The notes under the pieces: generated by a model
The model's input: only the letters and a program-made list of their open reading frames with translations
Database searches by the model: none
Told to the model about the DNA's origin: nothing
Shown here: in pieces, positions 58,462-64,000 of the stretch
Layout of the letters: each line of letters opens with the position of its first letter
How positions within the stretch are numbered: the stretch's first letter is position 1
Program-made: the position numbers and the translations under genes
NCBI GenBank assembly: GCA_003220225.1
Contig: QHRU01000040.1
Span: forward strand, 126,099 to 190,098
From: Candidatus Rokuibacteriota bacterium
GTDB lineage: Bacteria > Methylomirabilota > Methylomirabilia > Rokubacteriales > CSP1-6
Direction of reading: 5' to 3'
DNA length: 64,000 bases

Positions 58462-60434
58462 GGGCGGCCTCCTTCGTGGTGGACGGCTGTCGGCTCCGCG
58501 AGCGCCGTGAGCCGGTCGACGTCGAACTCCTTGTAAAGGTCGAGACAGAACAACTCGGGCGCCACCCGGAATTGTACCCGCTCGTCGAGCAGATGGCGCA
58601 GGCTCGGCATCGCCTCGCGGCTGACGACCCTGTCGATCGCGCGCGACTCGAGCGCCGCCGCGGCGAGGGCCACCATCTGGGTGCGGACGCCGGTCGTCTC
58701 CACGCGCACACGGCGCTGCCCGGCGACGCCGGTGGCCCAGCGGGCCACACCGAGGAGGTGGCTGGCCTGGATCCCCAGCGGCCGCGCGCCCAGCGTGTTG
58801 ACGAGCATCTGGTAGTTGGCGCCGGTGCGCTGCGGCCGCGCCGTCGCGTCCACGCCGAGGTCGGCGCCGGGCGAGACCGGTTGCTCCGGCACCATCTCGC
58901 CGAAGAAGACCAGGTCGAGCGCGAGCACGTGCTCGCCGCGGGCAAGGCTCCGGACGACGACGTCGTCGGCGGCGCGCCGGCCCCCGTCGTGCAGGACGAT
59001 CGTGAGCGGCGCGTCCGCCCGCGCGCCGGTGGGGGTCAGCCACACCGCGGTCGCGCCGAGCCCGTCGTCGAGCTCGAAGCGATAGGAGAGCGTCGTCAGC
59101 TCCTCGCGTCGCTCGCTCCACAGCCGCCACGAGCGCGCCACGCTCGACGGGCGGTAGCGCAGCACGCCGGCGAGCTTCGCGCGCTCGACGGCACGGGGAC
59201 CCAGCGCCGGTCGCTGAAGCCGCGCCGCGAGGGTCTTCGCGACGCCGAGGATCGTGAGGTTGTTGGCCGGCACGCCGACCGTGAGCGCGGCGGCGCTCTT
59301 CACGTCGTCCTCTGTCGCGGGGTCGTCGGCGGGCTTCGGGAGGCCGAAGTGCTCCGCGAAGAAGCGATAAGCCGTGCGGCGGTTGTCACGCTCGTAGTTG
59401 TGGGTGCCGGGCTCGACGTTCTCGTGCCAGGCGAGGTTCTGCGGCCGGCCGAGGAGCGCGAAGAACGGCTTGACCGCGTCGTGGATGGCCGGCTTCACGA
59501 GCGCGGCGCGGAAGCAGCACTCATCGTTGGTGTTGTGGATCAGCAGCGTGGGCCGCGGGGCGCGCAGCGCGACGAGGTGCGGGTAGTCGATGGTGCGGGC
59601 CAGATCCGTAGCGTTCTCTTCGATCTCGTCCGTCTCGGACGGATGCGTGAGCGTCGTGTCCAGCGAGCCGATGCCCGCGACCTCCACCACCACGGCCACG
59701 CGCTCGTCCAGGGCGCCCAGCACCACGCTCTGCCACCCGCCTCCGGAGAGTCCCGTCACCCCCAGCCGCGATGCATCCACGCGGGGCCGCTGCGCCAGGA
59801 CGTCCAGCGCGCGCTGCATCGCCAGGTAGAAGAAGCCGATGCCGTTGGCGCCGACCAGGTCGAGGTGCGCCGCGAGGTCGTGGGCGTTGTCGGGGTGGGC
59901 GAGCTCGCCGAAGCCTGGCCACTCCGGGGTCAGCGCCACCATTCCCAGCTTGGCGAACGCCACGCACCGGTGCTGCGCGTGGGCGACCGCCTTGCCATTC
60001 GCCTCGTGCCCGACGAGGTTGAGCACCCCGGGCATCGGCTTCGCCACCTGTGCGGGCTCGCAGAGGATTGCCGGCGCGCGGTAGCCGGGCACGACCTCAT
60101 AGCGCAGCTTGCGGACACGGTAGGCCGACGTGAAGTCGACGACGCCGAGGTCCTCGATGCGGGGGGGCGCGTTGACCCACTCCCGCGGCCACCCGTGAAG
60201 GACAACGTCCTCCAGGAGCCTCCGCCGAAGGCGGCGGGCCTCGGCGCCCCAGTCGGCGCTGGTCCAGGGCACCGGCGGCGTCGGGGTCCGCCGCGCCAGG
60301 TACTGGGTGATCTGGTGGGTCGTGATCGCCGGCGGCTGGAGCTCGGTCTCCAGGGCCCCGGCGATGCGCTCGGAGGCCGCCCAGGCGGGCAGGGGCAGCA
60401 GGGCGAGAGAGGCGAGCGTCAGCAACCGGCGCAT
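58458..60434 (-). CDS. Large exported alpha/beta hydrolase (acetyl xylan esterase/dienelactone hydrolase-like)
   Basis: 658 residues. Signal peptide MRRLLTLASLALLPLPAWA. First hydrolase domain: LNLVGHEANGKAV, then the nucleophile GVTGLSGGGWQSVVLGALDERV, and HNTNDECCFRAALVKPAIHD with the acid. A second, less conserved hydrolase-like domain (about residues 440-640) lacks a clear nucleophile elbow. Probably acts on esterified polysaccharide or similar extracellular substrate. Coupled to the cupin-like gene downstream. Confidence 0.8.
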   Translation of the reverse strand: MRRLLTLASLALLPLPAWAASERIAGALETELQPPAITTHQITQYLARRTPTPPVPWTSADWGAEARRLRRRLLEDVVLHGWPREWVNAPPRIEDLGVVDFTSAYRVRKLRYEVVPGYRAPAILCEPAQVAKPMPGVLNLVGHEANGKAVAHAQHRCVAFAKLGMVALTPEWPGFGELAHPDNAHDLAAHLDLVGANGIGFFYLAMQRALDVLAQRPRVDASRLGVTGLSGGGWQSVVLGALDERVAVVVEVAGIGSLDTTLTHPSETDEIEENATDLARTIDYPHLVALRAPRPTLLIHNTNDECCFRAALVKPAIHDAVKPFFALLGRPQNLAWHENVEPGTHNYERDNRRTAYRFFAEHFGLPKPADDPATEDDVKSAAALTVGVPANNLTILGVAKTLAARLQRPALGPRAVERAKLAGVLRYRPSSVARSWRLWSERREELTTLSYRFELDDGLGATAVWLTPTGARADAPLTIVLHDGGRRAADDVVVRSLARGEHVLALDLVFFGEMVPEQPVSPGADLGVDATARPQRTGANYQMLVNTLGARPLGIQASHLLGVARWATGVAGQRRVRVETTGVRTQMVALAAAALESRAIDRVVSREAMPSLRHLLDERVQFRVAPELFCLDLYKEFDVDRLTALAEPTAVHHEGGRP

Positions 60435-60499
60435 ATGTGGCTGCGTAGCATAGCCAAAGCCAGTGGCTCTGACCAGCCCCCTGGCGTTTGGTTCTACCT

Positions 60500-61225
60500 T
60501 TACGGAGTGGCGATGATTTCGTGGGCGTCGTGCGGGTCGATCTCTATGCGATAGCCCCATTCCGACAGTTGCGCGGTGCATGCGACCTTGAGTTGCTCGC
60601 TGTGGACGGACAAGAGCAGGACGGGACGCCGTGTCGGCAGGACGCTTCGGCCGCCAGCGAGGACTCGTAATTCTGCTCCCTCGACGTCGCACTTGATCAC
60701 GGTGGGCGTGGGATATCCCAGGGAGCCGACCATCTCGTCGAGCGTCGTTGCGCGCACAGGCACGCCCGTATCGCCGACGTACGCTGTCGCCGAACCGGCG
60801 GCGACCAGGTGCACGGATCCAGCGCAATCGAGGACGACACCCTCGAAGATTTCGACGTCCGAGCAATGGTTCAGGCCGAGGTGCCGGCGCAGATATGCGA
60901 CGTTACGCGGCAGTGGCTCAACGGCCACGACACGTGCCCCAAGCTTCGCCGCCAGAAGCGTGTAGAAGCCGACATTGGCGCCGAGGTCGTAGAAGACGCC
61001 ACCCGGCCTGGTGAAGCGCCGGACTGCCGCCTGCTTGCTCGGCTCATAGATGCCGAGCCAACAGCCGTGGGTATGGGCCCCGACGATCCAGCGGCTCCCT
61101 CTCAGCGGGCCGGACATGACCGGTACAGCGACCCCTCGGGGTATCAGCGCCAGGGGCGACCGGACGAGCCGTCCGGGCACGGATTTGCTAGCCAATCGGG
61201 CAAGTCGGCGTAGCACGCGGTCCAT
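60500..61225 (-). CDS. FkbM-family methyltransferase
   Basis: 241 residues. The FkbM motif is FYDLGANVGFYTLLAAKLGARVVAVEPLPRNVAYLRRHL and later VIKCDVEGAELRVLAGG. Such enzymes O-methylate sugars of surface polysaccharides or secondary metabolites. Upstream of it (opposite direction) are scraps of a GDP-mannose dehydratase gene; a decayed second copy of its 5' half lies at 62.4-62.6 kb. Confidence 0.9.
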   Translation of the reverse strand: MDRVLRRLARLASKSVPGRLVRSPLALIPRGVAVPVMSGPLRGSRWIVGAHTHGCWLGIYEPSKQAAVRRFTRPGGVFYDLGANVGFYTLLAAKLGARVVAVEPLPRNVAYLRRHLGLNHCSDVEIFEGVVLDCAGSVHLVAAGSATAYVGDTGVPVRATTLDEMVGSLGYPTPTVIKCDVEGAELRVLAGGRSVLPTRRPVLLLSVHSEQLKVACTAQLSEWGYRIEIDPHDAHEIIATP

Positions 61226-61236
61226 TCTAGGGGAGC

Positions 61237-61446
61237 GTGGGTCAACGTCGAGCCCTGATCACCGGCATCACGGGACAGGACGGGTCGTACCTCGCCGAGT
61301 TCCTTTTCGAGAGACGGCTACCGCGTCATCGGTATGGTGCGCCCCTCCTCGACCGAGTCGTTCGAGCGGATCGCCCACCTCCGCGAGCGGATCGACATCC
61401 GCGAAGGCGACCTGCTCGACCAGCTCTCACTCGATGCGGTTTATAG
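61237..61446 (+). pseudogene. gmd: GDP-mannose 4,6-dehydratase 5' fragment, frameshifted
   Basis: Reads [20 protein letters not shown] (the NAD-binding start of Gmd) and then, one frame over, [42 protein letters not shown] single extra base near 61312 explains the frame change. Only the first ~70 of ~340 residues are present before the sequence joins the glycine-rich gene fragment at about 61446. It cannot function. Confidence 0.85.
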
Positions 61447-61447
61447 C

Positions 61448-61853
61448 GGCGGAATGATCAGCTACCGCTTCGCCCATGACGTTTCCGTGGGAACGGCGAG
61501 TATTACCTTTCGCCCTTGGTACGGCTGGGACCGCGGCACTGGTAGTGTCTCTGGCAACGCGGCGGCGACGAACGGCGGCAACACCACTTTCGGCGATGGC
61601 ACCACGGTCCCACAACTTACGGCGGCGTTTGGTGGGCAACTTCGCGCACTCGGTAAGGCGGCGGCGCGGGCGGCGGTGGCGGCAGCACCGTTGTGGCAGG
61701 CGGCACCGGCGCCCGGTTCTCGCCGTTCGATACAAGTTCAGGCGGCACGATCGGATCAACTTCTAGCGGTGGCGGTGGTGCCGCGAGCAACCAGAATGGC
61801 GGCGCGGGCGCGGCCGGTATCAAGGGCGTCATCATCGTGGAGTACACGCAGTA
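61448..61853 (+). pseudogene. Glycine-rich phage-tail-fibre-like C-terminal fragment
   Basis: In one frame ISYRFAHDVSVGTASITFRP, then ATNGGNTTFGDGTTVPQLTA. After a frame change near 61655 it reads GGGAGGGGGSTVVAGGTGAR and ends GAAGIKGVIIVEYTQ. The Gly-rich blocks and terminal IxVEYx are typical of the C-terminal domain of tail fibres and collagen-like surface proteins. No 5' part exists; it is fused to the gmd scrap. Likely non-functional. Confidence 0.6.
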
Positions 61854-62317
61854 GCCCGACGATGACGAACCATCCGCACAGCCGTCCAGGTCACGAAAGG
61901 CGCCAGCCAGTAGAACAGGCCGCCGAATCCGAGCAGCGGGCGATCATGACAGAGGATCGGCCACTCGGGACAGGGGCCGCCGTGCGACGGCGGGTGAATG
62001 ATCCCGACGGGCAGCGTGTACCACGCGAGCGCGAGCCAGGCACCGACGAGCGGGCGCAGAGCCCGATCAAGATTCAGCGACCAGGCGATCAGGCCGACCG
62101 ACAACGTGATCCAAGCTGCCGGGATGATGTGCCACGTAACGCCGCCGTAGAACGACATCCATCCGCAGGGCCAGCCATTGCCGAAGTGACAGCGGAACTT
62201 CACCATGCCGAGGAACGGAAAGGCGCCAAGGCTGGCGATGAGCCACGCGGCACGTCGGATCACGCCGCTGAGCCTAGCACGGAGGCCCGCATCTTCCGGG
62301 GCCGCACAAGTGGCCAA
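61832..62317 (-). CDS. Small multipass membrane protein
   Basis: 161 residues, four hydrophobic segments (IRRAAWLIASLGAFPFLGMV, WHIIPAAWITLSVGLIAWSL, LVGAWLALAWYTLPVGIIH, LGFGGLFYWLAPFVTWTAV). Several cysteines (CHFGNGWPCGW, GPCPEWPILCHD) lie in loops. No family recognised. The last residues overlap the end of the glycine-rich scrap by 22 bp. It is the only apparently intact frame within the decayed 61.2-63.0 kb block. Confidence 0.55.
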   Translation of the reverse strand: MATCAAPEDAGLRARLSGVIRRAAWLIASLGAFPFLGMVKFRCHFGNGWPCGWMSFYGGVTWHIIPAAWITLSVGLIAWSLNLDRALRPLVGAWLALAWYTLPVGIIHPPSHGGPCPEWPILCHDRPLLGFGGLFYWLAPFVTWTAVRMVRHRRATACTPR

Positions 62318-62389
62318 CTACACCCTCCACCGCCGACCTCCAGCGTGAGGTGTCGGCGCTAGTAAACGAGGTTAGCGGCAGCGGCTCAG

Positions 62390-63057
62390 AAGACGTCACC
62401 CGGCCTGGCGAACCGCCGGACGGGGGCTTGTGTGCCGGGTTCATACGTGCCGAGCGAGCAGCCGTGGGTGTGTGAGCCGACGATCGGCTACTCCGAAGAG
62501 GACGCGAGATGACCGGCAGAGCGACGCCTTGGGGTATCAGGGCGAGAGGCCAACGAAGGATACGTCACGCCAGGGCGCCGCTGTCGAGGCCCTCAAGTAG
62601 ATCAGCGCCGAGCCCTGATCACCGGCATCACCGGACGGACGGGTCGTACCTCGCCGAGTTCCTCCCCGAGAAGGGATACCACGTCGTCGGCATGGTGCGC
62701 CGCGCCTCGACCGAGTCGTTCGAGCGCATCGAAGGCGACCTGCTCGACCAGCTCTCACTCGATGGTCGCTATGAGCTCAATCGCCGCAAGCCATCTCTAG
62801 TTGCTCGTCGTGCACCGAGAAGAGAAGAGGCGAATGATGTCTCGCTCGGTGCCGGCGGTTTATGGCGGCGGCGGAATGATCAGCTGCCGCTGGAGCCCAT
62901 GACGTTTCCGTGGGAACGGCGAGTATTACCTTGGCCCCTTGGTACGGCTGGGACCCCAGGCGGCGGGGGCGGGTCAGGCGGTGCAGCGACCAACCAGAAC
63001 GACGGCGCCGGGGCCGCCGGCATCAAGGGGCGATTATCGTTGAGTACGTGCAGTGAA
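62390..63057 (+). pseudogene. Decayed second copy of the fkbM-gmd-glycine-rich block
   Basis: Three stretches match 60.98-61.85 kb at obvious but eroded similarity: 62390-62580 to the fkbM 5' part (minus strand), about 62604-62770 to the gmd fragment (ending at the same DQLSLDA point), and about 62868-63057 to the glycine-rich fragment (MTFPWERRVL and the final VEYVQ reading with a frameshift). The copy is shorter and more damaged than the first. No intact gene lies in the 62318-63033 interval. Confidence 0.8.
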
Positions 63058-63981
63058 GGGCGGCGACGCTGGTTTGCGAAGCACCACGAAGTTGGCCTTG
63101 ATCAACAGATCATCGAGGCTGACCCCATGACGGCCGGCAAGCATATGCGCTCGCTCCGGCCACCGACGGCCGAAGGCGATGGCCAAGCCGGAGACTTCAA
63201 GTATCAGATCCACGAGTTCAAATCCCGCCCTGGCGAACGCGGCGAGGTACTGTGCTGTCGTCAGGCGGCTGAACAGGCCGAGCTCGATATAACGAGCGCC
63301 GCCTTGCGCGTCGGCGCCGACGTTGGTGTGGGTTTCAACGTAGGCGCGATACGCGTCGTGATCCTCCGCGAGATGGAAGTAGCCACGCTCCAAGTGTGGG
63401 CCATCACCGCCCGAGAGGTGATCGCCACCAAAGCAGTACCAGAGTGGCCCGTAGGTCGCATAGACGGCGCCGCCCGCGCGCAGCACGCGCCACGTCTCGC
63501 GAAGAACGGCATCCAGATCGCGACAGTGCTCGAACACCGCATCACTGGCGGCCACATCAATCGTCCGATCCCCCAGGGGCAGGGCGGTGAGATCACCAGC
63601 CACGAAGCGTGGTCCAACCGCCGCGATACGGTGCCACGCGGCCTGAAATGCATAGGCATCGATCCCGACGATAACTTGCGGCGAGAAGGGGAGCCAGCTC
63701 AGCGTGTCCCACCCAGTACCCGTGCCCTGCACGAGGAGCGTCCGACCGGCGACCGGCGCGTAACGGTTCAACCACGCCCGGCGCGTCTCAAGCGGGAAGC
63801 CTCGCTCCGGCAACACACGGGACAGGCGTGGCAGCCCTCGAGCGGCGATGCTCAAGTGCGGGCGTGTCTTCCGGTCGAGCAGCGGTCGCAGGAACCAGTA
63901 GGCCAGGCGCTTGTAGCGCGCGCTGCGATGCGTGCGGTGACTCTGGAATGGGTCGGCGGTCTGCGCGGACAGGTCCAGCAC
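63034..63981 (-). CDS. Class I SAM-dependent methyltransferase
   Basis: 315 residues, GTG start near the window end. SAM-binding region LLVQGTGTGWDTLSWL (GTGTG), then DLTALPLGDRTIDVAASDAVFEHCRDLDAVLRETWRVLRAGGAVYATYGPLWYCFGGDH, typical of the methyltransferase 11 fold. The C-terminal half is unlike familiar families. A truncated paralogue lies at 52.1-52.7 kb. Likely modifies a polysaccharide or lipid, by context with FkbM and gmd scraps. Confidence 0.85.
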   Translation of the reverse strand: MLDLSAQTADPFQSHRTHRSARYKRLAYWFLRPLLDRKTRPHLSIAARGLPRLSRVLPERGFPLETRRAWLNRYAPVAGRTLLVQGTGTGWDTLSWLPFSPQVIVGIDAYAFQAAWHRIAAVGPRFVAGDLTALPLGDRTIDVAASDAVFEHCRDLDAVLRETWRVLRAGGAVYATYGPLWYCFGGDHLSGGDGPHLERGYFHLAEDHDAYRAYVETHTNVGADAQGGARYIELGLFSRLTTAQYLAAFARAGFELVDLILEVSGLAIAFGRRWPERAHMLAGRHGVSLDDLLIKANFVVLRKPASPPFTARTQR

Positions 63982-64000
63982 GCGGCCGACTCTACCACGT

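Noticed and set aside
61427..61847. Minus-strand frames opposite the glycine-rich fragment
   Set aside because: Arg- or Pro-rich antisense translations of glycine-coding GGN repeats.
62537..62758. 73-codon minus-strand frame in the decayed block
   Set aside because: Antisense to the second gmd scrap; no protein features.

Overview
The window is about 70% G+C, gene-dense and without any rRNA, tRNA or CRISPR array that I could find. GTG starts, ATGA/GTGA stop-start overlaps and antisense shadow ORFs are common. The gene content (phosphonate breakdown, many SDR and acyl-CoA enzymes, a luciferase-like oxidoreductase, class III polyhydroxyalkanoate synthase, LigD, opine/peptide and sugar ABC transporters without ATPases) suggests an uncultured high-GC soil or sediment bacterium. 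A member of candidate phylum Rokubacteria/Methylomirabilota is plausible, but this is inference from style and content, not a marker-gene placement.

Layout. 1-3.9 kb: a phosphonate operon (phnA 3' end, FAD oxidoreductase, PhnW-like transaminase) followed by an EamA exporter. 3.9-8.2 kb: malQ and a ligase-polymerase LigD on the minus strand, with an HtrA PDZ remnant. 8.3-12 kb: HhH protein, DinB-like protein, YcaQ-like protein, secreted intradiol dioxygenase, CPBP protease. 12.1-15.6 kb: a tightly overlapping operon (small protein, sirtuin, 2-keto-4-pentenoate hydratase-like enzyme, SDR, Nudix, small Cys protein). 15.6-19.7 kb: a sugar-type ABC transporter (binding protein and two permeases) and SppA. 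19.7-25.4 kb: threonine dehydratase-like enzyme, luciferase-like oxidoreductase, and a TetR-enoyl-CoA hydratase-SDR operon, then an SCP2 protein and a membrane protein. 25.5-30.3 kb: a polyhydroxyalkanoate island (phaC, phaE-like, MaoC/phaJ-like, TPR lipoprotein, phaB/fabG, phaR, phasin). 30.4-32.2 kb: a lower-GC IS1595-type insertion, apparently with a passenger gene. 32.3-38.3 kb: acyl-CoA synthetase, SDR, small membrane protein, then a glycosyltransferase and a TPR-CHAT lipoprotein broken by frame disruptions. 38.4-51.8 kb: dehydrogenase, hydrolases, soluble sugar-dehydrogenase-like protein, envelope proteins, two amidohydrolases, YqgE, an orphan antitoxin beside a gutted toxin, a lactonase-like enzyme, aminotransferase and a Wza-like export protein. 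51.9-57.3 kb: enolase-superfamily enzyme with an oligopeptide/opine-type ABC transporter, preceded by a partial self-duplication and a truncated methyltransferase. 57.4-64 kb: membrane protein, cupin-like protein, large hydrolase, then a decayed surface-polysaccharide region with duplicated gene scraps and one intact methyltransferase.

The most unusual feature is a dispersed two-hairpin element with five copies of hairpin 1 (near 3.03, 5.78, 28.31, 28.40 and 42.5 kb). Hairpin 1 has a nearly invariant 10-bp stem. Hairpin 2 varies between copies through compensatory base-pair changes, which argues that structure is conserved in DNA or RNA. I do not recognise it as a described element. The other strong themes are genome decay by small indels and duplications (GT2/CHAT genes, HigB-like toxin, gmd/glycine-rich scraps, enolase 5' duplication) and probable leaderless transcription from TANNNT boxes placed directly before start codons.
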